Below, piece by piece: positions 8,079 to 16,733 of a stretch of 64,000 nucleotides of DNA. Numbering within the stretch: the stretch's first letter is position 1; each line of letters starts with the position of its first letter. The DNA comes from Paenibacillus taihuensis. GTDB taxonomy: Bacteria > Bacillota > Bacilli > Paenibacillales > Paenibacillaceae. A program made the translations under genes and the position numbers. The notes beneath the pieces were generated by a model. That model ran no database searches, had not been told where the DNA came from, and saw only the letters and a list, made by a program, of their open reading frames with translations. The stretch covers positions 105,268 to 169,267 of the forward strand of contig NZ_QTTN01000005.1 of NCBI RefSeq assembly GCF_003386535.1. Direction: 5' to 3'.

Positions 8079-9437
8079 ATGATGCGAATGAGAATACGCG
8101 CCGCGGCACTAATGGCGGCGATTCTGTTAGTGACGGGCTGTGCTGCCCATGAGACGGCGGAGCAGCCTGCGCCGGGTTCGGGAGCGAATGCGCCAGGGCA
8201 AACCGGCGGGCACTCGGTTACGACGCCGACGGAGCCCGTGAAGCCAGCTGAACCGGCGAAGCCGGAACAGCCAGCGACGGAGCCTTCCTCGCCGCCGACT
8301 GAAGAGAAGCCGCCTGCGCAAGAAGCGCCGCCAAAGTCGGCGATCCAGAAACAGCTGGACCGGATGACGCTTAATGAGAAGCTGGGCACGATGATTATTG
8401 CGGGCATCGACGGGACGAAGGCGGACGCGCGGGCGCAGCGGATGATCGCGCAGCAGCATGTCGGCGGCGTTATTTTCTATAAAGACAATGTGACGACCCC
8501 GAGCGGAGTTGCCGCTTATGTGAATCAATTGAAATCGTGGAATAGCGGGAATGTCTCGCCGCTGCTCGTTACGGTCGATGAAGAGGGCGGTAGAGTCGAG
8601 CGTCTTCCGGGACTAGTGTCCTTCCCGAGCGGGAAGGCGGTCGGTGATACAGGTGATGCCGCATATGCGGGGCGAATTGGCCATCTGCTTGGAAAGGCAA
8701 GCAAGGCGATGGGGTTCAATGTGGATTTTGCCCCGGTGCTTGATATTAATAGCAATCCCAAGAATCCGGTCATCGGGGATCGTTCGTTCGGTGCGACTGC
8801 GGATCGGGTGACGAAGATGGGAATCGCTGTGATGGAAGGGCTGCGGGCGGAGAAGGTCGTGCCGGTTGTGAAGCATTTTCCGGGGCATGGGGATACTTCT
8901 GTGGATTCGCATCTGGAGCTGCCGATTGTGTACAAAACATTGTCCCAGCTGAAGGCGTTCGAATGGCGTCCATTCCAGCGTGCGATTGGTGATGATGCGG
9001 ATGTCGTCATGATCGCGCACATTCTGTTTCCGAAGCTGGATTCGAAGTGGCCGGCTTCCTTGAGCAAGCGCGTCATTACGGATGAGCTCCGCGGAACGCT
9101 GGGCTTCAAAGGCGTCGTCATCACCGACGACCTGACGATGGGGGCGATCGCCAACCATTATGGGATGGGCGTAGCAGCTGTTCAGGCGGTAAAAGCGGGC
9201 AGCGATATCGTGCTAGTCGCGCATGAATATACGAATGTGGATGCGGTAATCGCGGCGCTTAAGAAGAGTATCGGCAAAGGCGAGATCACGGAGAAGCGGA
9301 TTAACGAGAGCGTGCTGCGGATCTTGGCGCTGAAGGAGCGATATAAGCTGTCGGATGCGAAGGTCAAGGCTGTGCCGGAGCTGAAGGCAATCAATGATGC
9401 GATTCGTTCGGAGAAGGCGGCGCATGGGGCGAAGTGA
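8079..9437 (+). CDS. nagZ: Lipoprotein beta-N-acetylglucosaminidase, GH3 NagZ type
   Basis: Exported glycosidase of family GH3 that releases GlcNAc from muropeptides in cell-wall turnover. The 452-residue product begins with a lipoprotein signal (lipobox LVTGC). A Pro/Glu-rich linker of about 70 residues follows, and then the NagZ barrel. Diagnostic motifs are KHFPGHGDTSVDSHLELP, containing the Asp-His acid/base dyad of Gram-positive NagZ, and VITDDLTMGAI with the nucleophile aspartate. I start at 8079 (ATGATG) because the signal peptide begins there; the frame stays open back to 7992. The C-terminal second domain found in YbbD of B. subtilis is absent. It may functionally link to the GlcNAc-type PTS at the window start. 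Confidence 0.9.
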   Translation: MMRMRIRAAALMAAILLVTGCAAHETAEQPAPGSGANAPGQTGGHSVTTPTEPVKPAEPAKPEQPATEPSSPPTEEKPPAQEAPPKSAIQKQLDRMTLNEKLGTMIIAGIDGTKADARAQRMIAQQHVGGVIFYKDNVTTPSGVAAYVNQLKSWNSGNVSPLLVTVDEEGGRVERLPGLVSFPSGKAVGDTGDAAYAGRIGHLLGKASKAMGFNVDFAPVLDINSNPKNPVIGDRSFGATADRVTKMGIAVMEGLRAEKVVPVVKHFPGHGDTSVDSHLELPIVYKTLSQLKAFEWRPFQRAIGDDADVVMIAHILFPKLDSKWPASLSKRVITDELRGTLGFKGVVITDDLTMGAIANHYGMGVAAVQAVKAGSDIVLVAHEYTNVDAVIAALKKSIGKGEITEKRINESVLRILALKERYKLSDAKVKAVPELKAINDAIRSEKAAHGAK

Positions 9438-9498
9438 GTTATATGTGTCGCTGTTGTGTTAGGTTGATGTGACTTATTGTGGGCGAGGAGAGCCGTCT

Positions 9499-11097
9499 GT
9501 GGAAAATAACAATGAGACCGCCGAGCTGGTCGCACTTGTGAAACGAGGGGAAACAGCTGCATTTGAGCAGATCGTCACGAGGTACCGCTCGGCGGCGCTG
9601 TCTTGGGCGAGGGAAATTGTCCGCGACGTTTATTTGGCGGAGGACATCGTGCAAGAAGCGTTCCTGCGCATGCGGGACAAGCTCGGCAGCTTGGAGGACG
9701 ACGCGAAGTTCACGGCGTGGTTCCGCCTCATGGTGCGGCGGACAGCTATGAATGCAATTCGCGGTAAGTCCGGCAACGAAGCGCCAATTGATCTGCTCGG
9801 GAGTGCTGGTACGGCTGCGATGGAAGCTGGAGGAGGTGCGAACTCTAGCTTCGGCAATGCCGGCGGCGACGGTGGTGAGCCGGATGAAATGGCGGAATGG
9901 GAAGAACAGGCTGACCGCGATGAACTCGTCGAACAGGTGCTGCAGCGGTTATCAGGGCAAGCTCGTGAGGTGCTTCGTGCAAGCGCGTTCGATGACGCGA
10001 CGCCGGAGGAGCTGGCGGCAAGGTTCGGAATGAACAAGAGCAATGTTTATAATATTTTTTCCCGGGCTAGGGTGAAGACGAATGATGAGCGGTTCAGCAG
10101 CGAGGTCGCTCGTTACTTGAAGGAGCGACGCAGCAGGCGGGAGACCGTCGCCAAGACGCTGGCGGAGCCTTCTTATTCAAGTCCGTATGCCTTCATCTCT
10201 GTGATGATTGGCGAAGCGCTGAGGTATGTGAGTGATGGAGCGGAATGGAGTACGACCGAGCTGATGGGCATCTCCGGCGATGCCTTCCGTCTCAATACGG
10301 CGGCGGGCTGCAATTGGCGGGGTATTTCGACCTTCGATTGGAGCTATACCGGCTATCAGACGATGGAGCGGCTCGGGATTGAAGGGACCTGCTTCGGACG
10401 CCCGCAGCGGCGGAGCATTACACCGGAGCAGCAAGTACATTTATTGGCGGTCATTCAAGGGACGATCGATCGCGGTGTTCCTGCCATTATTCGAAATATG
10501 AACATCAATGAGTTTGGTTATGTGTACGGCTATGACGATGAAGCGGGCGAGATCAAGTATTACGGCGCGAACCGGCTGAAACGCAGCTTCCGCTATGACA
10601 AGCTGGGGCGCACCGGGGAGGAACCGCCGTTGTTCGTGCTCGGCATTCGCGGACAGCGTTCGCAGCCGATGCCAGGGCGAGCGGCGCTGCAGGCAATAGT
10701 GAACCATGCTCGAGGCAAGGAGCCGCCGCTCGAAGGATTCGCCTACGGGCTGAAGGGCTATGAGCTCTGGCTCGAGGCGGTGGAGCGGGGCGGCCTTAAC
10801 TTGCATGGCCATGCGTATCAGGTTGCGATTTTGGCAGAGGCACGGCAGCGTGCAGCCAGTTATCTGCAGGGGCTGGCAGTGCGAAGCGGCGGCAGACGGG
10901 AACAGGGGCTTGCGGCAGCTGCGGCTTGCTATGGCCGGGTAGGCGAGGAATTCCGGCGGCTGTACCCGAGCTTTCCTTTCGGCTACGGAGGCAGTCACGG
11001 CAATCGGATGGGGCAGATTCGCTCCGGCTTGCAGGCGGCATATGAGGCGGAGACAGAGGGTATCGCAATCATCGAACATTTACTGCAGCAATGGTGA
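9499..11097 (+). CDS. ECF-type sigma factor fused to a large C-terminal domain
   Basis: The 532-residue product starts with a complete ECF sigma factor. Region 2 (about 10-95) has AREIVRDVYLAEDIVQEAFLR. After a Gly/Ala/Glu-rich linker comes region 4 (about 140-200, LSGQAREVLRASAFDDATPEELAARFGMNKSNVYNIFSRAR). The remaining ~320 residues are not sigma-like. They contain GDAFRLN, RGVPAIIRNMNINEFGYVYGYDD and a helical tail (GFAYGLKGYELWLEA, EARQRAASYL). This recalls the BtrH/C39-like papain-fold proteins, but I cannot confirm that. I prefer the GTG at 9499, since GAGGAG precedes it. No anti-sigma gene is adjacent, so the C-terminal part may be the control or sensor module. Confidence 0.75.
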   Translation: MENNNETAELVALVKRGETAAFEQIVTRYRSAALSWAREIVRDVYLAEDIVQEAFLRMRDKLGSLEDDAKFTAWFRLMVRRTAMNAIRGKSGNEAPIDLLGSAGTAAMEAGGGANSSFGNAGGDGGEPDEMAEWEEQADRDELVEQVLQRLSGQAREVLRASAFDDATPEELAARFGMNKSNVYNIFSRARVKTNDERFSSEVARYLKERRSRRETVAKTLAEPSYSSPYAFISVMIGEALRYVSDGAEWSTTELMGISGDAFRLNTAAGCNWRGISTFDWSYTGYQTMERLGIEGTCFGRPQRRSITPEQQVHLLAVIQGTIDRGVPAIIRNMNINEFGYVYGYDDEAGEIKYYGANRLKRSFRYDKLGRTGEEPPLFVLGIRGQRSQPMPGRAALQAIVNHARGKEPPLEGFAYGLKGYELWLEAVERGGLNLHGHAYQVAILAEARQRAASYLQGLAVRSGGRREQGLAAAAACYGRVGEEFRRLYPSFPFGYGGSHGNRMGQIRSGLQAAYEAETEGIAIIEHLLQQW

Positions 11098-11156
11098 TAG
11101 ATAATTTGGCATCGCCGTGTCTATAGGGTGAGAACGAACATGAAACCTGGGGGGGA

Positions 11157-11957
11157 ATGATAATGATGATGAACGAAGCTATTAAGACTGCCGCTAACTC
11201 TAACGCTGAAGCTGACGCTGACACTGGAAAACATCCAATTAAACCTTTTATGCCGGCGGTATTCGTTCCGGTTCGAGACTTAAAACAAGCGACAGAATGG
11301 TATGCCAGCCTGCTTGACCGCCATATTGCGCCGCAGGATGCGCAGTTCGAACACGGCATTTATATTTTTGAGTTCGAAGGCGGCGTGCAGCTCATTCTGG
11401 ACAGCAATATTTGGGGGGGAGGCAAGCCTGTCATCATGTTCGATACGGACGACATTCATGCCGCGAGTGCATTTTGCGACAGCCATCCGCATGAGTCCCG
11501 TACGGAGGTGTTCATTGATGAGTTCGTCTCCGTGTTTACGGTCAACGACGATACGATGATCTGCCGCGCCAACCGTCCGCTGGACTTGCCTCCGCAGTCG
11601 ATGCACGCATTGTTGGGCAAAATAAGCCGCATCATTGTATCTGCGGGCGATGATGCGCATAAGGTGGACTGGTATGAGGGGCTGGTCGGCAAGGCTGCGG
11701 AAGCGGACCCGCAGTTTGGAGATTTGCGCCGCATAAAGATGGACAAGGGCGCGGACTTGCTCATTAATGAGCATCGGCTAAGCTCGGCCTCCGGCAAAGA
11801 GCCAATTGCGGTTATTGCAACGCCTGACCTGGCAGGAGCGCTGGCGCATTTGCGTGCCAAAGGTGCGGAAGCAGGCGAGATTGAGGGGGAGCATGGCACG
11901 GCATATTTTACATTCGAAGATCTGGATGGCAATGTGTTCGTCGTGAGCGAGGGATAA
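11157..11957 (+). CDS. Two-domain VOC (glyoxalase/bleomycin-resistance fold) protein
   Basis: The 266-residue protein contains two vicinal-oxygen-chelate units. The first (about 30-140: VFVPVRDLKQATEWYASLLD ... FEFEGGVQLILD) and the second (about 150-265: ISRIIVSAGDDAHKVDWYEGLVG ... YFTFEDLDGNVFVVSEG) share the beta-alpha-beta-beta-beta pattern. The GNVFVV ending is typical. The family includes dioxygenases, glyoxalases and antibiotic-binding proteins; substrate and metal are not predictable here. Several ATG codons cluster at 11157-11171 after GGGGGG, so the start is uncertain by a few residues. Confidence 0.75.
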   Translation: MIMMMNEAIKTAANSNAEADADTGKHPIKPFMPAVFVPVRDLKQATEWYASLLDRHIAPQDAQFEHGIYIFEFEGGVQLILDSNIWGGGKPVIMFDTDDIHAASAFCDSHPHESRTEVFIDEFVSVFTVNDDTMICRANRPLDLPPQSMHALLGKISRIIVSAGDDAHKVDWYEGLVGKAAEADPQFGDLRRIKMDKGADLLINEHRLSSASGKEPIAVIATPDLAGALAHLRAKGAEAGEIEGEHGTAYFTFEDLDGNVFVVSEG

Positions 11958-12017
11958 TCCATCTCCGCCTCTGCCCGCCGCATAAATCCTATTGCTGCAC
12001 CCCACACTAAGGGCAGT

Positions 12018-12809
12018 TTGGTTGCGATGGGGGGCTCTCATAAAGTGATCGATGAAGCAATTGTTGCGATATTGGATGATCGAATTCAGACGATAAAGAG
12101 CAAGCGCGGCACAGTTATGCTGGTAGGTCCGATTTCGCTGCCGGTGAATCTGGACGGGGAGACCGTGAAGTTTCAGTGGTACTGCTGGATGCCGTGTAGG
12201 GACCTCGTTCACAGCGAGGGTGGATGCAAGGAGAAGGAGCGCACCGAATACCTGATCGAGCAGCTGTCGGAGTCGAACTTGGCGGAAAAGCAGCAGTCGA
12301 GCGTGCTCGTCTACGGCGACTTCGCGAATAATCCGGATGCGTACATCCGGATGCACAGTATCTGCCATACGGGCGATATCTTCGGCAGCAAGCGATGCGA
12401 CTGCGGCTTTCAGCTGCACCAATCGATGCGGATGATCGTGAGCCACGGCACGGGCGCGCTATTCTATCTTGCCAACCATGAGGGGCGCGGGATTGGGCTG
12501 TTCAGCAAAGCGATGGCGTACATTTTGCAAGAGAAGGGCTACGACACGGTGGAGGCGAACCTGGAGCTCGGCTTCAAGGACGATGCACGCAGCTACGAGG
12601 AGACGATTGTTGTGCTGTCACACTTGCGCAGCAAGCCGGTGACGCTCATTACGAACAATCCGAAGAAGCTCGCAGCGCTGAAGGCATCCGGCATGAACGT
12701 CGATGACCGCGTGCCGCTGTGGGGCGATATTTCGGAATTTAATCGCAAGTATCTGGAGACGAAGGTGAATCGGTCGGGGCATTTTGCCGAGGAACTGACG
12801 ATACCGTGA
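12018..12809 (+). CDS. GTP cyclohydrolase II homologue (RibA-like)
   Basis: Stand-alone protein of 263 residues with the GTP cyclohydrolase II core, which opens GTP at the first step of riboflavin synthesis. The zinc-binding cysteines are visible in HSICHTGDIFGSKRCDCG, the catalytic loop in NHEGRGIGLFSK, and the nucleotide-pocket end in LITNNPKKLAALKASG. The first ~95 residues are family-atypical and there is no DHBP synthase domain. No other rib gene is adjacent, so it may be a paralogue with another role. The start is either TTG 12018 or ATG 12027; neither has an ideal ribosome site. Confidence 0.82.
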   Translation: MVAMGGSHKVIDEAIVAILDDRIQTIKSKRGTVMLVGPISLPVNLDGETVKFQWYCWMPCRDLVHSEGGCKEKERTEYLIEQLSESNLAEKQQSSVLVYGDFANNPDAYIRMHSICHTGDIFGSKRCDCGFQLHQSMRMIVSHGTGALFYLANHEGRGIGLFSKAMAYILQEKGYDTVEANLELGFKDDARSYEETIVVLSHLRSKPVTLITNNPKKLAALKASGMNVDDRVPLWGDISEFNRKYLETKVNRSGHFAEELTIP

Positions 12810-12818
12810 AGCAGAGAG

Positions 12819-12846
12819 ACCCCGCGTTCGAGGGAACGCGGGGTTG
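12819..12846 (+). terminator. Rho-independent terminator
   Basis: Strong GC hairpin ACCCCGCGTTC-gag-GGAACGCGGGGT followed by TGTTTGT, just after the RibA-like gene. Confidence 0.82.
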
Positions 12847-12873
12847 TTTGTGTGCGTGTGCGGTCGGCTGGCG

Positions 12874-13058
12874 CTAACGGACTCAGGAGTCGCTATTCGG
12901 CGCGAATCGGCCGTCACATAAGTCTAACGGACTCGAAAGACGCTATGTAGTGAATTTGGCCGGGTCTGAGTCTGGATTGGAGCGAATAAGGTCACTGGAG
13001 TCCGTTAGAGTCTGGAAGAGGCGATATTCGAGCGAATAAGGGTTGTGAGGTCCGTTAG
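12874..13058. repeat. Intergenic repeat array, family A (CTAACGGACTC)
   Basis: Four ~50-base units each begin with CTAACGGAC. Two lie on the plus strand (12874 and 12924) and two on the minus strand (reading from 13008 and 13058), so the array is an inverted arrangement of tandem pairs. The minus-strand units share CTAACGGAC followed by CCTTATTCGCTC; the plus-strand units are more diverged. There is no coding potential. It fills the 270-base gap between the RibA-like gene and the broken genes at 13.1-14.5 kb. Confidence 0.75.
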
Positions 13059-13080
13059 AGTGGCGGCGGGGTAGGTTGGG

Positions 13081-13556
13081 CTACAATTCCTCCAGTGCCT
13101 CGCGGATATCCGAGTTGACTATATCTTCGGTATCATTGTCCCGAAAGTAGATGACCAGCACGTTGTTATGCTCATAGATGCCCGGATGAAGCTCGTCCAG
13201 CGCTGTCCTTGCAGACATTTGCGCCTCAAAATCCTTCCGTCCCTTCACCCGCTCCGCTTCGGAATCGAACCCGTAGATGGACAGATTGACGACGGAGACG
13301 AAGGGTTGGTCAGTCGCCTTACTAAATGGTTCGTCCGTGATCAGTCCCATGCATAGGTATCGATGCTGTACGTGTTGGGATCGACCCGATCCAGCAATCG
13401 AGCGTAGATGCCGCCTGGGAAGCCGCCTTTGACTGCTTGGGCCGCACATGCTGTGATCAAAGCAGCGAGCAGCAGTATTAGTGCAGTAAGCCTGATTGGT
13501 TGGAAGTTGGAAAGCCTTGAGGAAGTAAATCCGAAATTAAGGCAGTCTCACTTCAT
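13081..13556 (-). pseudogene. Broken small lipoprotein gene (early stop plus frameshift)
   Basis: Read on the minus strand, ATG AAG at 13556 is followed at once by TGA. In that frame a clear lipoprotein signal (LTALILLLAALITACAAQ) and FPGGIYARLLDRVDPNTYS follow, ending at a stop near 13342. The protein then continues in the next frame as MGLITDEPFSKATDQPF ... DIREALEEL to the stop at 13081. A single missing base at about 13348-13352 would join the two halves as DTYA-MGLITDEP. I do not recognise the family. Either the gene is decayed or the assembly has errors here. Confidence 0.7.
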
Positions 13557-14486
13557 TTCTCGTCTCGCCTGGTAACACCATGTCGAGAGAGCCGGACTGC
13601 TCCTTCAGCTCGCCGCCTACAGACCATGTGGTACCGAGCACATGGATCGTGCCGTCACTATCAACCGTTCCAGTCGTATGCCGCTCACTGTCCAGATAGG
13701 TGCTCGTTATGTTATAGACGAAGCCTTTATCTCCAGCTGCAGTCGGGTACGTGCCCGTTGCTTGCGTGTATTCGCCGTCGAAGAACAAGCCGAGTGCATC
13801 CTTGCTTCCAAGCGGAATGAGTGCGCGCCAAGTGACCACGAAGAAACCGTCGATCAGCTCGTAGAAGGCTGCGGTATCGCCCGATACGAGGAAGAAGCGG
13901 TTCGCTTCGCCGACAGGGAACAAGAACGTCGCGGCATATCCCTCACGCCCCTGTGATGGGTACAAGGTCGGCAGCTGGGCATAGTGTTCATTCAATGCGC
14001 CTTTCTTCTTGACCAGCAGACGTGCATCACGCAGCTCGCCCGTCGCGAGCACTGCCCGATCGGCTGAATTTATAAACGAATGCAGCGAAATGGTCCTTAG
14101 CCGAAGGATACGGCGATCATCCGAAGCGGCACATACACGCGGCCTTGCTGCGAGACTGCTGCCGCATCAAGCGCTACGGTCTGCGGGCCCGGATTAATGC
14201 TTCCGTATACAGCTGTCGCCGTCTTCGAGCCTGGCTTGAAGGCAATCGATTCCGTCCATTTGCGCACATCGGCCGTGCGTGTCTTGGCATCCCAAGACAC
14301 ATAAGCACCGAGCGCTTCGGCAACGACGCGAAGCGGGACAAGCGTTCTGCCATTTTCCACAATGGACGGAACTGAGGTAAGAACAGTCCGTTCGTTCGCC
14401 ACGATGCGGCTTGGCTTGGCTGCATGGGCGACAGGGCTCGCTGCCAGTAAGCTTAGCGCGGCTGTGAGGGTAATTATTCTCTTCAT
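13537..14486 (-). pseudogene. Copper-amine-oxidase-N-domain protein, split by a deletion/frameshift
   Basis: The 5' piece (14486-14097) encodes a signal peptide (MKRIITLTAALSLLAASPVAHA) and one and a half 'copper amine oxidase N-terminal' repeats, a stalk domain common in Paenibacillus exported proteins. It stops abruptly after VYVPLRMIAVSFG. Six bases downstream, in another frame, LRTISLHS resumes the expected end of that repeat. It runs on as SADRAVLATGELRDARLLVKK ... to the stop at 13537. About 8-9 residues of the second repeat are missing, so a small out-of-frame deletion explains the break. GAGGAGG precedes the ATG at 14486. The function of the C-terminal part is unknown. Confidence 0.72.
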
Positions 14487-14570
14487 AGGTAAGCCTCCTC
14501 TATATGAACGTTCAGACGCCAGAGTGGAGCAAAAAGTTCCGCCTTCGCTCTTTACCCCAGAGGAAGAGTC

Positions 14571-14630
14571 TTGACACCGCACTGCAAACCCAGTATGATC
14601 ACGTGAGGTCAGCTAACTAACGTTCGTTAG
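14571..14630 (+). promoter_or_regulatory. Promoter with TetR-type operator
   Basis: TTGACA (14571-14576) and TATGAT (14594-14599) are 17 bases apart. Just downstream of the expected start point lies CTAACG-TT-CGTTAG (14617-14630), a perfect inverted repeat of the kind bound by TetR-family repressors. Its place suggests that the regulator encoded at 14708 represses its own efflux operon by road-block. Confidence 0.82.
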
Positions 14631-14707
14631 GCAAGCTCGCGAAACGCAAAGTTAAAGTAGGTTAAAGTGAGATACAGGAAGTCCAAATAAAGGAGACGGT
14701 GATCCGC

Positions 14708-15295
14708 ATGACAGCGAACCGGTTAAAGCAAGCGGCACTGACGTTATTCGCGGAGTCGGGCTACGAAGGCGTGTCCCTCTCGGAAATTGCGAAGTCGGTC
14801 GGCATTAAGACGCCGTCGATCTATGCGCACTTCGAGTCCAAGGAGCAGCTGCTGCTGGAGCTGATTGACGATGCGATCCGCGAGGAGCATGCGAAATTCA
14901 TGCAGCTGCTGGCAGAGACATCGGATCAGCCGCCGATGGAGCGCCTATATGCGGCATTTATCTTTTTCACGGATTTGGACCACATTACGAAGGGACAGTC
15001 GTTTCTGAAGCGAACGCTGCTCGTTCCGCCTCGTCATCTGGAGGAGCGGCTCGGGCAGGATTTTATCGCTTACGAGGATCAAATTACGCTGCAATTGACG
15101 GAACTGCTGAACCGCTGCGCACATTGTGAACCTGAACAGTCGGAGAGATTGCTGGCGCTGTTCTATGCGTTAACGGACGGCTTGCTCGTTGAATATAAAC
15201 TATACGATTCGGCGCTGTATCGGCGACGGCAGGCGCTCATTTGGGATTGCCTGCGGGAAACGGTCGACCGGACGCGGACGTCGCCCAAGGCTTAA
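14708..15295 (+). CDS. TetR/AcrR-family repressor
   Basis: Cytoplasmic DNA-binding repressor of about 195 residues. The N-terminal helix-turn-helix reads ALTLFAESGYEGVSLSEIAKSVGIKTPSIYAHFESKEQLL in two joined blocks, a textbook TetR domain. The C-terminal ligand domain (about 55-195) contains ALFYALTDGLLVEYKLYD and is family-specific. It is followed after 36 bases by two SMR efflux genes, so it most likely senses their cationic substrate. A GTG at 14699 is the alternative start; AGGAG at 14691-14695 is too close to it, so I favour ATG 14708. Confidence 0.88.
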   Translation: MTANRLKQAALTLFAESGYEGVSLSEIAKSVGIKTPSIYAHFESKEQLLLELIDDAIREEHAKFMQLLAETSDQPPMERLYAAFIFFTDLDHITKGQSFLKRTLLVPPRHLEERLGQDFIAYEDQITLQLTELLNRCAHCEPEQSERLLALFYALTDGLLVEYKLYDSALYRRRQALIWDCLRETVDRTRTSPKA

Positions 15296-15331
15296 CGCAA
15301 AGGGTGACAAGAGAAAGGAGAACTCATCATC

Positions 15332-15706
15332 ATGGCATGGCTGTTTCTGCTCATTGCAGGCTTGCTTGAAATTTGCTGGGCCTATGGGCTTCAAGCTTCG
15401 CATGGATTTACACGGCTCGTACCGAGCATCATTACGGTCGCGCTGCTTATTATAAGCTTCATGTTCTTCTCGACGGCGATGCGCAAGATCGAGATCGGCA
15501 CGGCCTACGCGGTCTTTACTGGTATCGGTACAGTCGGTACGGTCATCTCTGGCATCGTGCTGCTGGGTGAACCTGTCGATGTGCTGAAGCTGGTATTCAT
15601 TGCACTCCTCATGAGCGGCATTATCGGGCTCAAAATGATCGCTTCGGACCCGGCTGAGGCAGAAGCTGAAATCGAGGCGGGCGGGGCGAAAGGAGGGGGC
15701 AGCTAA
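15332..15706 (+). CDS. SMR-family efflux protein, subunit 1 (YkkC-like)
   Basis: Four-helix small multidrug resistance protein, 124 residues, with the essential membrane glutamate in LIAGLLEICWAYG and the GTAYAVFTGIGTVG loop. It resembles YkkC of the YkkCD pair. The C-terminal tail (DPAEAEAEIEAGGAKGGGS) is hydrophilic. The stop overlaps the start of the next gene by one base (TAATG), which argues for a heterodimeric pump. In B. subtilis ykkCD is controlled by a guanidine riboswitch; I see none here, only the TetR system. Substrate may be guanidinium or quaternary cations. Confidence 0.88.
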   Translation: MAWLFLLIAGLLEICWAYGLQASHGFTRLVPSIITVALLIISFMFFSTAMRKIEIGTAYAVFTGIGTVGTVISGIVLLGEPVDVLKLVFIALLMSGIIGLKMIASDPAEAEAEIEAGGAKGGGS

Positions 15707-16032
15707 TGGAGTGGTTGTTTCTGCTCCTATCGGGGCTTGGCGAAGTCGGCGGTGTGACGGGGATTAAGCTGTCGAACGGTTTTAAGAATTGGAAAGGCAC
15801 GCTGCTTGCGATCGGTGCGGGGTTCGTCAGTTTCTATTTCTTATCGCGGTCACTGCAAGGCATTCCGATGAGTACGGCATACGCCGTCTGGACGGGAATC
15901 GGCTCGGTTGGCAGCGTCGTGCTCGGAATGCTCGCATTCGGCGAATCGAAGGATAAACGCAAACTGCTCTTTATAAGTATGATTATTATCGGTGTTATCG
16001 GACTTCGAATCGTCGGCGAGGGCGGCCATTAA
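15706..16032 (+). CDS. SMR-family efflux protein, subunit 2 (YkkD-like)
   Basis: Second four-helix SMR subunit, 108 residues, with its own membrane glutamate (LLLSGLGEVGGV) and the STAYAVWTGIGSVG loop typical of the YkkD partner. It is translationally coupled to the first subunit and ends the TetR-controlled operon before a strong terminator. Paired SMR proteins insert in opposite orientations to form one transporter; that topology is family knowledge and not visible in the sequence. Confidence 0.88.
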   Translation: MEWLFLLLSGLGEVGGVTGIKLSNGFKNWKGTLLAIGAGFVSFYFLSRSLQGIPMSTAYAVWTGIGSVGSVVLGMLAFGESKDKRKLLFISMIIIGVIGLRIVGEGGH

Positions 16033-16056
16033 TGAATAGGTGCCTGAATAAAACAG

Positions 16057-16094
16057 AAAGCTGAGTGCGTATTCACACGCCCTCAGCTTTTTCT
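16057..16094. terminator. Bidirectional terminator between convergent genes
   Basis: Inverted repeat AAAGCTGAG-tGCGT ... ACGC-cCTCAGCTTT with T-rich flanks on both strands, lying between the SMR pair and the convergent DsbA-like gene. Confidence 0.8.
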
Positions 16095-16097
16095 CAT

Positions 16098-16733
16098 TTA
16101 AACGCCTGTATTCACGCCGCCCATCAGTCCGAGCAGTTCCTCGGCAGGGTACGCACCTGACAATGCATAACGATTGTTGAAAATAAAGAACGGCACGCCA
16201 GTAATCCCAATCTGCTGCGCCTTCCGCAAGTCCGCATCCACCGCTTGGCCGCCTTCGCCGCTCATCAGCCGCTTCTCCAGATCGGGGGTATTCACGCCGA
16301 GCTGCTCGGCAATGCTCATAATAGCGTCTAGCTGTGCGACATCGGCTCCGTCTTCGAAGTATGCGCGGAACAGCTCTTCGACCGCATCGGCGCGGCGCTC
16401 CTCCGGAAGCAAAGCGATGAATCGGTGCGCCAGCCGCGTGTTCGGCATCCGGCTCACCTGGTCGAAGCGGAACGTAACGCCGACGGCTGCGCCAGCTCGC
16501 GTTACTTGATCCATGGCCCGCTTCATGGACTCTCGTCCGCCCATTTTTCGCATCATAACCTCATCGAATGCCCGGCCTTCCTCTGGCAGGTTCGGGTCGA
16601 GCTGATAAGCGTGGTACGTTACGGTAACGGGCTCATCATTCCTCTCCTTCCAGAGCTCGATGGCGCGCAGCAGATTTTGCTTGCCGATGCGGCACCAGGG
16701 GCACACCACATCGGAGTACACATCAATATGCAT
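16098..16733 (-). CDS. DsbA/FrnE-family thiol oxidoreductase
   Basis: Cytoplasmic thioredoxin-fold protein, about 211 residues from the ATG at 16733 (MHIDVYSDVVCPWC). The active site is Cys-Pro-Trp-Cys at residues 11-14, the helical insert occupies about 60-150, and the cis-proline loop is GITGVPFFIFNNRYALSGA. It belongs to the FrnE/2-hydroxychromene-isomerase-like group, implicated in oxidative-stress defence in other bacteria. There is no signal peptide. The ribosome site is weak and the frame remains open 21 codons upstream. Confidence 0.85.
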   Translation of the reverse strand: MHIDVYSDVVCPWCRIGKQNLLRAIELWKERNDEPVTVTYHAYQLDPNLPEEGRAFDEVMMRKMGGRESMKRAMDQVTRAGAAVGVTFRFDQVSRMPNTRLAHRFIALLPEERRADAVEELFRAYFEDGADVAQLDAIMSIAEQLGVNTPDLEKRLMSGEGGQAVDADLRKAQQIGITGVPFFIFNNRYALSGAYPAEELLGLMGGVNTGV

